Both the position numbers and the translations under genes were made by a program. 64,000 nt of DNA from Capsicum annuum (lineage: Eukaryota > Streptophyta > Magnoliopsida > Solanales > Solanaceae): the NCBI RefSeq assembly GCF_002878395.1, contig NC_061120.1, positions 99,028,654 through 99,092,653 on the forward strand, written 5' to 3'. The notes below the pieces were generated by a model. That model was not told the origin of the DNA, made no database searches, and was given only the letters and a program-made list of their open reading frames with translations. Of the stretch, positions 1-11,409 are shown in pieces. The first letter of the stretch is position 1, and every line of letters starts with the position of its first letter.

Positions 1-903
1 GAAGATTAGCGGTATTCATGATTAGGCTAGACCTATATATCTTTTTGGGGTTCATAGCTTCATTGGTTAGATGGTTACTATATACGGTACATAGAGAGTT
101 CTTCTACCATTATAACGCCGATGACCAGATTGACTCGAAAGGAGGTTCCTTTCCGATGCTAATAGAATGTGAGTCGAGCTTTAGGAAGCTTAAGGAATTT
201 CTCACTTTAGCTTTCATCTTGTCTTTTCCTGTTGAGGATGTCGGATTCACCTTGTATTGTGATATTTTTTGTGTTGGTTTGGGTTATGTGTTGATGCAGT
301 AGGGTCAAGTTATTGGTAACAGTAGTTTTTGTGCTTAAGAGTTGTAGACATTATCTTTATGGGAGGTATTTTGAGATCTTTATGGATCATCATAGTCCTA
401 AGCATCTTATGATCCATGGAGTGCATAATTTGAGGAGTCGTAGATGGATGGAGTTTCTTCAGGATTCTTATATCTCTATCTTTCATCATCTGGGTAAGGA
501 GAATATAGTAGAAGATGCCTTAAGCCAGAAGGTGGTGAGTATGGGTAGCTTCGCTTATATTTTAATTTCTCAATGGTCGTTGGCTTGAGACAATCGGTCG
601 TTAGCCAACTTGATGGTATGACTTTATATTTCATATCTAATGACGATTTTTGTTAGTGTTCAGGGGTGGTGTTCACTATTTGAGTAGATTTAGAGCCCTC
701 AGTTTGAGTATAAGAAACTTTGCATCATCTATGATTAGATGTTGAGTGGTGAGTCCAAAAGGGCTACCATAGATTTTGAGGGTGGTTTGAGATTTGATAG
801 CTGATGTTCTGAGCATTGATATATTGATTTAGTATATTCTGTGTGAGACTCACAACTCTAGATATTCCATTCACTCAGGTATAATTAATATGTATAGAGA
901 TTT
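1..903 (+). pseudogene. pol: G1 pol fragment: end of RT, RNase H and start of integrase
   Basis: Two readable blocks, 18-302 and 313-588, lie in different frames. The first resembles the connection region and start of a Ty3 RNase H: an ECESSFRKLKE-like stretch followed by LYCDIFCVGLGYVLMQ, where the Asp is the first RNase H catalytic residue. The second block has HYLYGRYFEIFMDHHSPKHL (second RNase H Asp region) and ends near EDALSQK, matching the usual ADALSR end of the domain. At about 846-900 a degraded H-X-nH integrase zinc finger (HSIHSG...MYRD) begins and is cut by S1. A TAG at 300 and a frame change at about 303-312 break it. Confidence 0.85.
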
Positions 904-3145
904 TGTAACGCCCCAAACCTGGTACCCATAACGTTACACAGTGCTCATGACCCCAAAGGACCACAAGCTAACCCATGACTGATATTTGTAATTGAGCACT
1001 GAATAATATACTGTAAATATGAAGAATATAAGCTGTAAGGCTATAAGGTTCAAAACTAGACTAATACTGAATATAGAACAATGTCTGAAATGGGATATAA
1101 AAATACCTAATGAACTAAAATAAACTATCTGAAAACATGCTGTAGTATGAAAGCCTCTAAACTATCTGAAAACTATGGAGTTGATGGGACATGTCCCCAA
1201 CTAACTCAAAACTACTGAAATAATAAAGTAATAAAATAATCATGCTATCTTCGAATTGTGAGGACTCACTACTAGTTTGGACGCTGAACGTTTGATCTAT
1301 TAAGGATGCTTAGGAGCTCGTGCTTCTAAGCATATGGTATAAAACACCATAGCACAAATGTGTCAGTACGTTGAATGCACTGGTATACAAGTGAGGTAGG
1401 CTAAATGCAAGGGTTCATATGTATGAACAATAATAACTAACTATCTAACATGAACATAAAAATACATACATGGATACGTAACTGTAATTGAGATCGTGAT
1501 AATGCTGAATCATGAATTCAGATAACATGGATTTACTGATATCTGAGTACTAATACAATGATACTGAAACACTGAGTCTATTGAGTACTGAGGAAATAAT
1601 ATTATATTACTGATAAAGAAATGACTATTTTTTACAGTTCTAATTATAAAGAACTGGCCTGATTGACTGTATATGACAATCCTAAAACTGAGTACTAATA
1701 ACATAAATTTCATATAAATTAATATACTATTAACTGGGTTCGTGATTACAAGATTACTAAGTTTAAATAGTGATAACATGAGTGACTGTATCTAACAGTC
1801 CTGATACTGATGGAACTAGCTGAGTTTCGCACTGTACTGAGTTGACTATATCTTGCAGTCCTAGATGTCTGTAGAATTGAATTGCGTTCTATTACTGAGA
1901 CTGGATATGTAACTAAGACTATCAGAAGCAGTTATCTAACTGATATACCCCTAATACGCTATTATGGCTGAGTTGGGGTCCAATCTGTAACCCGAATCGG
2001 AAGGATGTCAATACCGCGCCACTAGTAAGGATAGGCTGTGAGTATCCCTCATCTGAAAGTGTCCCCAAAAGATAATGGTGGGCCCCTCATCTGATAGTGC
2101 TTATACACCTCATCAACCCTCAAAGGGTAAAGCATGCGTGTATCTCTTGGGCCACAATTAAGCTATAGTGTATAATTCCTATTCTCTTGAGCATTTTATC
2201 AAACACCTGGGATGCATGACTTAGGGCATAGGCATGCCCATTAAATTAACAAAACAAAACTCCATATTTCAACTCAATTTTACATGTTTCAGACCACATA
2301 AAGATTCCAACTTTGGAATCATACAATCATAATCAATGAACATAATCAATCCACAACAAAATATTCACAATACAAGATTTCAACCTTGATTCTTGGGCTT
2401 CATGGATGGAAAGAATCCTTGAATGAACATTGTGCATACCTTAGTTCTTGCTTCTACAAAGATTGACGAAGAGATTCTTGAATTCGAGTCTTGATTTTGA
2501 ATCCCCAATTAAAAACCCTAGCTTGTTCTTGATAGAATCTTGAGAGAAACAACATATTTTGGGTGAAATATGACTGAATCACGTGTTATTGGGTTTATAT
2601 AGGGTTGATAAATTGACCCTTTTAACCCTTGGACACGTATTTTATTTCAGAAAAAATTTCCTAATTTGGCAGGTTGGCGAAACGCGACGCTATCGCGCCT
2701 TGTCACTGGAAATTGCCAACTAGGAACTGGGCTGATGGCGTGATGCAGTGAAATCGTATTGCAATATTGGATGGGACCTGGAAGCTCACCGCGATGCAGT
2801 GGTATCATACTGAGACACTAGAAAAAGGATGATTCTAAATTTAAGCCCTGGTGCAATGCGCCATAATCGCGGAGGCTCACTAGATTTTGATGATTGCCAT
2901 TTTAACCTGCGTTGCAATGCGCTGATGGATCAGGCGATACACTACCTCATGAAAAAGGCTCTAACTCTTCGCCCGGGTGTTGGATTTGGGAGAATTTGGT
3001 ATCAATGGAAAGCTTATTGAATTTCCCACATGAAAAAAGTGAAAATATTGAAAATACCACATGTATAAAAGTGAATTCATCTTTGAAACAAGTCTTTAAC
3101 ATTTCTGTGATGATTTTAAGCTAGGTAGAAGTGCGGGGTATTACA
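904..3145 (-). mobile_element. S1: solo LTR, same family as the G5 LTRs
   Basis: The plus strand begins TGTAACGCCCC and ends GGGGTATTACA, and matches the G5 LTRs at 48807-52032 and 52999-55919 in order and orientation. No primer site or polypurine tract flanks it, so it is a solo LTR left by LTR-LTR recombination. Flanks are GATTT (899-903) and TATTT (3146-3150), a 5-bp target duplication with one change. Integrase homology resumes directly after the 3' flank. It contains no credible gene; the short ORFs inside are not kept in the sister LTRs. Confidence 0.88.
2594..2601 (-). promoter_or_regulatory. S1 LTR TATA box
   Basis: The minus strand reads CCCTATATAAACCC. The same element is found at the homologous place in both G5 LTRs (about 51542-51551 and 55431-55440), so it is the likely LTR promoter. 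A CG-rich motif cluster (2670-2960) lies directly upstream on the minus strand. Confidence 0.55.
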
Positions 3146-4435
3146 TATTTGAGGCATCTTAAAGAGTATTATGAATACAAATGTGTCAAACTTCGTAGCT
3201 CATTGACTATGTTGTCACTAGGTAAAGGAGGAGAATCAGAGACCTAGTGGCTTAATTCAGGGGTTGTCCATTTCTCAGTGGAAGTGGGAGCAGATTACCG
3301 TGGACTTTGTTAGTTGTTTACCTCGTACTTTGTATTGTTTTGATTGTGTATGGGTTATTGTGGATCGGTTGACCAAGTCAGCATATTTCATTACTAATCA
3401 GATATCCTTCAGTATCGAGAGGTAGGCTCATATCTATGTTAGTAAGATCCTTCATTATCGAGAGGTTGTATCACATCTATGTTAGTGAGATAGTCCATTT
3501 GCATGGGGTTCCTATATCTATTATTTTAAATTGGGGTTCAGTTTTCACTTCTAAATTTTGGTTAACTTTTCAGGAGTAGTAGTGTATTCAGGTGGATCTT
3601 AATGTATCCTTCCATCCTCCGACCGACGGGCACTCAGAGTATACTATTTATGTTATTGAGGATATGCTATGAGCCTGTGTTATGAACTTGGAGGTCATTC
3701 GGAGTAATACTTAACCTTAGAAGAGTTGACATATAATATTAGCTATCATTTGATTATTGAGATGGAAACTTTTGAGGCTCTGTATGTTAGGTGATGTCAT
3801 TCTTAGATTTAATGGTTTGATACTTTTGAATTAGACCTCGTGGTACTGACTTGCTTCAAGAATCATTGGATAGAGTCAGGGTGATTCAGGATAAATTGAG
3901 GGTAGCTTAGAGTTGGTAAAAGGCTTATATAGATCATAGACTTGTGCCTTGAGATATTGAGTTGGTAACTAGGTATTCTTCTGAGTATCGCCCATGACGG
4001 GTGTGATGAGGTTTGGGAGGAAAGGCTAGCTCATCTGCATAAATATTGTACCCCTTGAGATTCTTCACTCAGTTGTGAAGTGGTTTATGAATTAGACTTA
4101 CCCCAGATTTTGCTACTGTCCACCTTGTTTTCCTTGTTTCTATGTTGAGATGTTACATTGCTGACCCTTCTTATGTTAATAGATAGGACTCGGTTAAGTC
4201 GGATGTGCAGTTAACCTTCGTGGAGGAGCTTTTTCTTCTGTTGTCTAGTGATGTTAGGCGGTTATGCACTAGACAGATTCTAGTCTTTAAGGTTCACTGG
4301 AGGCACCACCCAGTAGAGGAGGCCACTTGGGAGATTGAGAGCGAGATATAGACCCAATATCCTCATCTGTTTGAGGCTTTAGGTATACACTAATCCCTTA
4401 CTTTCGCAGATGAGAGTTCTTTAAGTAGTAGATAT
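3146..4435 (+). pseudogene. pol: G1 pol fragment: integrase core, C-terminal region and chromodomain
   Basis: Homology to Ty3 integrase resumes at the S1 insertion point with a short zinc-finger remnant, then RPSGLIQGLS and WKWEQITVDFV (first catalytic Asp) at about 3240-3310, then VWVIVDRLTKSAYF at about 3350-3390. Further on come remnants of the HPPTDG region (about 3615-3640) and the RVRVIQDKLR region. At about 4280-4380 the reading is a chromodomain end (VEEATWEIESEI-like, then YPHLFEA). Many stops and frame changes, and a small duplication around 3405-3490, show long decay. Confidence 0.85.
4418..4435 (+). other. G1 polypurine tract
   Basis: A decayed purine-rich tract (TTCTTTAAGTAGTAGATA) sits directly before the LTR start. 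This is the expected place for plus-strand priming, just after the chromodomain. Confidence 0.55.
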
Positions 4436-4974
4436 TATAATGACCTTCTAGCTATTTTTCTGTATTTATGCTCATTTTTTCCATTTAGAGCTTACTATAG
4501 CTGCCCCAAGTCATTTATGAATTGTTGGAACTGACAGTTCAGTTATTGGGCAGTTGGTTTGGTTTTTAGAGCCAATTTCATTTTACAAAGTATTCTCTAG
4601 TTCAAATTAAATAGCAGGCAAAAGCTTCAGTCAAACAACCTCATTTTCCAATTCAGATAGTTCCAAAAGCTCAATAATATTGATTTTAGGCTAGGGACCC
4701 TTGGTTTGGATCTTGAGTCTTCCAATCTTATTTCGGGTTATTAGTCGAAAGTTAAAAAAAATTCACATGGTTGTGGGAGCCACTTTTCAATGAAACAACC
4801 TTAGATGGAAATTTCAACCGCGCCATTGAGTCCGAAACATGATTACGAAATGTCAAATATCATAGGGTTTCATAGTCTGCTTATGTATAAGGGATTTCAG
4901 ATGAATCCCGAGGGGTTGAAGGAGACTTCGAAAAAAAATTCCAAGTCACAACTGGTGTTAGTGAACCACTGAAG

Positions 4975-5215
4975 TGCTCTTTTAGTCCGCTTAAGCGAAG
5001 GGGTCGCTAAAGCGATCAACCTAATGCTTATGCAAGCAGTTAGGCCCAGCAGAGGTCAACTTAAGTAGAACCCTTACCGCATAAGATGTAGCTGCTAAAA
5101 CGGAAAGGGACCGCTTTAGTGGTACACGTACAGACGCTAGTTATCGCTTAAGTGACACTAGGTCGCTTAAGAAGTGATCGCTTAAGCAGCCCAATTTCAG
5201 CTTAAGTGGCATCCG
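4975..5215. repeat. Cluster of CGCTTAAGCG / CGCTAAAGCG motifs in the G1 LTR
   Basis: At least eight close variants of a 10-bp palindrome occur within about 240 bp, the perfect form CGCTTAAGCG being at 4988-4997. The cluster ends about 15 bp before the TATA box. Homologous clusters occur in the G3 LTR remnants (16200-16400; 62740-62940) and in S2 (22730-22940), so it is a family trait rather than chance. Confidence 0.7.
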
Positions 5216-5230
5216 CCTACCTAGGAAGGG

Positions 5231-5238
5231 TATAAAAA
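5231..5238 (+). promoter_or_regulatory. G1 LTR TATA box
   Basis: GGGTATAAAAACCTC follows the CGCTTAAGCG cluster. The sister LTR S2 has GGGTATAAATACCCC at the same place, so the position is conserved within the family. Confidence 0.6.
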
Positions 5239-5560
5239 CCTCACTTATCCTGATTTTCCCAATTTTCGGTCATTCTCAAGGATTTTGAACCTTAAATAGT
5301 GGGAAAACTCAAGGGAAACATTTATGGTAGAGTTAGGAGCTTTGGTGAAGTTAATTTATGCATGTCTTCCTTGAATTTATGGCAAGCTTCCATCAAGTTC
5401 TTGGCTTAATTCATCTTTTTCTATAATCCCTAAAAGCTTGGTTAATTGATCTCGTAATTCATCCATTTTTAGGGTAAAGTTCCATGAGCATAGATGGATG
5501 TTGTGTTGGTTTGGAAAAGGCAATTATGTAAATGCACCCCACATGGGATTTTTACATAAC

Positions 5561-7950
5561 GGACACGACCTAAATTAGGGCCTTGTCGTAAAGGACATCC
5601 CAAGTCCAACCAGGACCGAGGACCACCCACGTTACCCAACCCAACCTCCAAATATGCACACCATGTGTCAGATGGATCTGAACGTATAACAAGATAGCGT
5701 TTATTACAATTCCAGACTTTGGGTTAGGTCCATGACCGTGACCAACTCAAACAAGTCCAACTATCCAGTACTCAGCAAATAACCATACCATAAAGCAATC
5801 CAAAGCCAATATGTTTATATATAATCCAAAAAATGGAAAAATCATAAATTAAGTAAAGTCAACTAGTATCATGCCCAATACCAATGCCAATAGTGAGGAT
5901 GACACCAATTCGAAACCACCCATTCCAACTAATAGTAGTCCTACAAAGCCTCTACACAAAAGTAAAATAATATCCGGTTGGGACATTCCCCCAACCATAG
6001 CCATAACCAATATCTATGAAGTAACCAAAGTAAGTAAAAACATCTATGACATGAAATGGAGCCTTCCGGAATATGGAAGATCACCACTTCAATCCAATAG
6101 TGGATCCCCAATACGATCACTAAGCAGGAGAGTAGAATGGCCCATTCATGCATCATGTGGGGATACATCCACCTAAAGATGGGTTAGCGGTTAAATGCTA
6201 GAATGCACTCAAGTAAGGATAAAATAATGCCAACCTTTAAAACTAAGTAATCCAACCATATAAATTCACAACTATACATATATATATAACCTTGTTGGAA
6301 AGGGAATCGGGTTTAACATGCCTTTAAAATCATTATCCTAGGTGTGTGTAGCTTAACGTTCCTAGAACCACCCATGGGCTATATAGTTCCACTATAACCC
6401 CCTGAACGGGCCTCAATGTGTTTAGCTGCACGAACAGGAGATACCATAGAAGTAAGGGATTCCCGAGTACCCTCGTTCTCCACGATACCTATGTACAAGT
6501 GTATTTATGGGATTCCTATGTACCCCGTAAGTATCATTTATGGTCGTCATAACCTATCTCATGTTGGAAAACATGAGTTTCTAGTGTCCGTCCATTGGAC
6601 TAACACCTTGAAGGTTATCTATTACATTCTTCCATTATTGCAAAATTAAATACATTACAACAAAACCAAACCGCCATTTCATTTAATATTAACCAAGGCT
6701 ATAAGTAGTGGTATCGTCATTCCAACTATATCTTGCAAGAAATGTCCTTAGCCATCCTTTTAATACGAATGGATTCTCATGTATCCTTAGATTACATTAT
6801 TAAGTAGACTTGGAGGAATCCTATGTACCCTACATGTGATCATTATAATGTTTACTTGGGGGATTCCCCTGTAACCCACAAGGCTTTCAATTACACCAAC
6901 TATAACCACCATGGCCATACTATTTAACCATTCCAAATCATTTAAATCATAAATACTATTTAGGGTTCCATTACTAAGTTACATCATGCATTGTTCAATG
7001 AAAGTCCAACAATTTAACCGTAAACATTCTCATAGGTATTTTATCAAACATGTTGGGGGCATAGTGTTTCCAAAGACAAAATCATGTATCTATTAACCAT
7101 TACCATGCAACCAAATGTTCAAACCTCTATAACAATATGAAATTTATGAGTAAAAGAGATGGGAAAAACATAACCTACCATTATAACCAACATACAATTG
7201 AAAACCCAAAACCATAAACCATTTATTCCACGGAAACAATTCATAAAAACATGCCTTTAGTTGAACTAACAATGAGCAAGGGGTAAAATCCCTTAGATTG
7301 AGAAGATGATAAGAAGAAATCACCCCTATGAGCCTCAATTGACCACCTTGAAGGAAACCCTAGCTTTTGCTTAACCCAAGAGCCTTATAGAGAATTTGAG
7401 AGTGTTTCTAACTGTTTTAGGTTAGAATATTAGGGTAAATAAAGGCCTAAAAGTGATATAATTCTTGGAGACTTAAGGTGTTATGAGGGAAAATGTCCAG
7501 ATTACCCCCACCTTAAATAGAATAAAATCCCCGTAGGAAGGTACGACCAACAAACCCAACCCCAACCGTACCCTAGGGCACGAGTGGTACCCTAACTCAT
7601 ACCTTAGGCCTTACCTTGGACCCCCATACTGAACATCATATGACCACACATGGATCAACTTATATATTAACATACGAGTAGTACCTCACAACCTATACCT
7701 TGGACTTAATACACTAGACTAGACAGAAGGCATCACAGGACCTAGCCAAATAGGACTCGTACCTTAACAAACGACTAGTAAGGAGTTCTTTCGTACCTTA
7801 TATAGAAACCAATCCAAACCACACTGGTTACCATATGACTAAGACCCTACCAACCGTACCCAATCATCCGACTACTACCCTTTAGTCGTATGATGTCCAG
7901 AATACCAAAACTCATAAAATATTCTACGGACCAAAACCTAGGGTGTTTTA
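5561..7950 (-). repeat. G2 3' LTR (complete, about 2.4 kb)
   Basis: It aligns with 12786-14720 from the ACACGACC / ACATGACCC start onwards. It ends GGGTGTTTTA, a mutated GGGTGTTACA, and a polypurine-tract complement follows. A motif close to GGGATTCCYATGTACCC recurs about five times between 6450 and 6890. A CGTACC/GGTACG-rich stretch lies at about 7530-7900. ORFs of 60-101 codons inside (for example 5871-6176) are not conserved in the other LTR and are not called. Confidence 0.85.
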
Positions 7951-7962
7951 GTCTCCCCTACT
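7951..7962 (-). other. G2 polypurine tract
   Basis: The plus strand GTCTCCCCTACT is the complement of a purine-rich tract (AGTAGGGGAGAC) directly before the minus-strand LTR start, as in other chromoviruses. Confidence 0.65.
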
Positions 7963-8099
7963 AGGATCATTCATCCCCGAATAATGGACAAGGTAGTACA
8001 AGCATGAATCACACCCAATCATAACCATTATAAACTTTAACTAAGTCATAAAACAAAGATGCATGGAAATCAACCTTTTCTTTAACCAAGTTAGAAAAC

Positions 8100-9480
8100 A
8101 AAGATGTGATCAAGAACGCATACCTTCTGCATTAATATCCGGAGCATAAAATAAATGAGGATACTTGGACTTCATGTCCTCTTTAGCTTCCTAAGTAAAT
8201 TATTCCACCTTATGGTTCCACCATAGAACCTTAACCGAAGCTACATCCTTGATCTGCAATTGACGAACCTGTCGATCCAAGATCTCAATTAGGACCTCTT
8301 CATAAGATAGAGAATTCGACTTACCCAATCCTCCTAAAGGAACAACTGAGGAATGATCACCTATACACTTTCTTATCATAAAGATATGAACACCGAATGA
8401 ATGGAGCTAAAACTAGAGGGAAAACCTAATTCATACGCCATATTACCAACCCTCCTCAAAATTACAAATGGACCAACATACTAGGTACGAATCTTTCCCT
8501 TCTTCCAGAACTGCATTATTCCCTTCATGGGAGACACCTTTAGGAACACACTATCCCCAACCTTGCACTCTAAGTCCCCATAACTTACATCTATATTTGA
8601 CTTTTGGTGACTTTGGACATCGTTAAGCCTATTTTAAATCACCTTCACCTTCTCCAGAGCCTGATAAACCAAATTTGGGCCAAACATATCTGCCTCACCA
8701 AGATAAAACCACCCAATAGGAGATCTACAACTCCTACCCCATAATGCCTCAAAATGGGCCATCCCAAGGCTAGAACGATAGTTATTATTGTAAACAAACT
8801 CTACAAGAGGTAGATACTCAACCAAATTACTACCATAATCAATCACACATGCACAAAGCATATCTACCAATGTCTGAATAGTCCTCTCTTCTTGCCCATC
8901 TGTCTACAGATGAAAAGTAGTACTTAGACTAACCTTAGTACTAAACCCTTTCTAAAATGACTGCCAAAAGTGAGATGAAAACTACATACCACAATAAGAG
9001 AAAATCAAAATAGATACCTCATGCAGCTTCACAATCTCATGAAGATACAACCTCGCAAAATCCTCAGCCAAAAATTTAGTCCTCACTAGAAAGAAGTGGG
9101 CTGACTTTGTCATCCTATCCGCGATGACCCAAACTTATTCAAATTAGTTTTGAGACCAAGGAAGACCGATAATGAAATCTATATTAATCGTGTACCATTT
9201 CTATTTAGGCAATTTAATTTTCTGATACAAACCCCTAGGCCTCATGTGCTCAACTTTCACTTGTTGACACACGAAACATTTTGCAACAAAATAAGCCACA
9301 TCCTTCTTCATACCATTCCACTAATACATCTCCTTAAGATCATGATACATTTTTGTCGAACTGGGATGAACAACATAGGATGATTCATGCGCCTCAACCA
9401 ATATCTTTTCTCATAAACCATCAACATCAGGAACACATAACCTCCCTTGCTACCGTAATGTACCATCACTACTGATCTCA
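8100..9480 (-). pseudogene. pol: G2 integrase and chromodomain
   Basis: The clearest block, 8634-8870, reads DMLCACVIDYGSNLVEYLP and then EALWGRSCRSPIGWF, which is the integrase core after the catalytic Glu. The earlier core (RMTKSAHFFL region) is at about 9080-9130, WKWYTINIDFIIGLP at about 9150-9210, and the Cys pair of the zinc finger at about 9270-9300. The chromodomain end (YPHLFYAP) is at about 8150-8180. Stops interrupt every part. Confidence 0.85.
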
Positions 9481-10160
9481 AATACCATTAAATTTTTCCC
9501 ACCTACATCACCCTTGCTTTTCATTAAGATAGAATCTAGAATTTACTTATCCTTGATCTCTGCACCAAGAATGAACGAACCACTTTTTGTATCAACATAC
9601 CACCATTCTCAAAGTCCAACAGGCGAACTCCAAGATTAGCCAAGCGGTGAATATCTTTCACCAACTCCCGTCTCTTCTTATCCATATGAGTTTAACTCCA
9701 CATGGACAATCTGTTAAGAGCATCGGCAACCATAATAGCCTTACCTAGGAGGTAGTAAAGACTCATGTCATAATCTTTTAGAAGTTTAAGCCATCTCCTC
9801 TGCTTAAGATTAAGATTTTTTGAGTGAACACATACTGTAGACTCTTATGATCAGAAAAGATGTCCATGTGCACTCCATATAAATAGTGCTACCAGATTTT
9901 CAATGTAAATACCACTGCTAAAAGCTCTAAATCATGAGTAGGATAGTTCTTCTCATGCATCTTCAACTGCCTAGAAGTATAGGCATCAATTTCCAATACT
10001 GCATCAGAAAACAACCAAGACCCATCCAAGATGCATCACAATAAACCACAAACCCCTCATCGCCTTCAGGAAAAGTCAAAACTTAAGCCAAAGTTAACAT
10101 ATCCTTCAGCTTATCAAAACTACCCTCACAAGCATCTGACCAAGAAAAGTTTACCTTATT
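9481..10160 (-). pseudogene. pol: G2 RNase H region
   Basis: The minus strand between the RT and integrase remnants has the Ty3 RNase H order. The region 9830-10010 corresponds to the LYGVH...VFTDH and [18 protein letters not shown] stretches, and the domain end is near 9690-9740. It is broken by stops, and no long open frame remains. The call rests on position and partial motifs. Confidence 0.7.
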
Positions 10161-10960
10161 CTAACTCAACTTATTAAATAGGCCAGCTATCATAAAAAAA
10201 ACATTCCACAAACCTCTTATAATACCCAGCCAAACCCAAGAAGCTTTGAATGTCGGTTGGAGTCATAAGTCTAGGCCACTCTTAACCACCACCAACTTTT
10301 ATGGATCTACCATAAACCCCTCACTAGAAATAATATGACTAAGAAAAGTGACATCATTCAACCAAAACTCATATTCAGAGAATTTGACATACAACTCCTT
10401 CTCATTCACGGTCTACAACACCATACGGAGGTGATTGGCATAATCCATATCACTCTTAGAATACACTAGAATGTCATCAACAAAAACAAGGACAAAAAGA
10501 TCCAAAAATAGATAAAAGACCCAGTTCATCAAATCTATGAATACTGTCGGGCATTTTTCAAACCAAATAACATAACCAAGAACACAAAGTTCCCATATTG
10601 AGTTCAAAAAGTTGTCTTAAGGACATCCACCTCCCTAAGATACCCAAACTGAAGATCTATCATAGAAAAGAATTTGGCAGCTTGCAACTGATCAAACAAG
10701 CATTCTATCCTAAAAAAGATACTTGTTATTAACCATCACCTTATTTAATTGTTGATAGTTAATACACATCCGAATGGAACCATGCATCTTACATACGAAT
10801 AACGCTGGTACACCTCAGGGGGATACACTAGGATAGATGAAACCCCTATCCAAAAGATCCTAAAATTGCTCCTTGAGCTTTCTCAACTCAGTCGGAGCAA
10901 TTCAATAAGGAGGAATAAATATTGGACGAGTGTCTAGAACCAATTCAATTCCAAACTCAA
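10161..10960 (-). pseudogene. pol: G2 reverse transcriptase
   Basis: The block 10413-10607 reads FVDDILVYSKS, the RT catalytic box (F/YVDD) with its usual following residues, and then the DHLRMVL-like helix. Upstream on the minus strand, 10740-10860 corresponds to the CIDYRQLN region. Single stops and frame changes separate the pieces. Confidence 0.85.
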
Positions 10961-11409
10961 TCTCCCTATCCAGAGGAACACCAAGAAAATCATCCAAAAA
11001 GACCTTAAGAAACTCATTCACCATCAGAATAGAATGCAAAGAGTGACCTTACGAGTTAGAGTCTTTAACTCGAACAAAATGATAGAGATACCCTTTGGAG
11101 ATTAGTCTTCGAGCTCTAAGATATGATATAAACCTCCCTTAGGAGATAGGAAACTACCATCCCACTAAATAATCGACTTACTAGGGAACCTAAAGACAAT
11201 CTTATGAGTCCAAAAAAAGGATCAGAAATAACCTTGGGATTAAAACCAAAATAAGCAACCAAAAATATGGTGGTCATATAAGAGAGAGTTAACCCCTGAT
11301 CAAGTAGACAATAAACATCCCAAGAAAAGAGTTGTAACATACCAGCCACAACATTAGGTGATGTGTCAGACACCTATCGGGTAGTGAGTGCATAAAACTG
11401 ATTTTAGCC
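10961..11409 (-). pseudogene. pol: G2 aspartic protease
   Basis: The block 11116-11373 reads as the Ty3 protease: a SPNVVAGMLQLFSWDVYCLL stretch, then D-Q-G-L-T-L-S-Y at the active site where the family normally has D-(S/P)-G-(S/A)-T. The change at the active site and nearby stops suggest loss of function. Confidence 0.75.

Larger units (their letters stand above)
1..5560 (+). mobile_element. G1: 3' part of a Ty3/gypsy chromovirus (Del/Tekay type)
   Basis: The order on the plus strand is RNase H, integrase, chromodomain, polypurine tract and the start of a 3' LTR, which is the chromovirus order. The 5' half lies outside the window. Solo LTR S1 splits the integrase gene and element G2 is inserted about 1.1 kb into the 3' LTR. 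The LTR is of the same family as S2 and the G3 LTRs, but G1 lies in the opposite orientation to G3. All frames are broken, so the copy is dead. Confidence 0.85.
4436..5560 (+). repeat. G1 3' LTR, truncated by G2
   Basis: It begins TATAATGACC (TGTAATGACC mutated) and matches the reverse complement of the right-hand part of S2: the opening, the CTGACAGTTC block, the CGCTTAAGCG cluster, a TATA box, and the leader after it up to about 5560. The rest of the LTR should lie beyond G2 but is missing. No gene is seen in it. Confidence 0.85.

Noticed and set aside
5871..6176. 101-codon ORF and an overlapping opposite-strand ORF
   Set aside because: Both lie inside the G2 3' LTR, and the homologous part of the 5' LTR (about 13085-13390) does not keep either frame.
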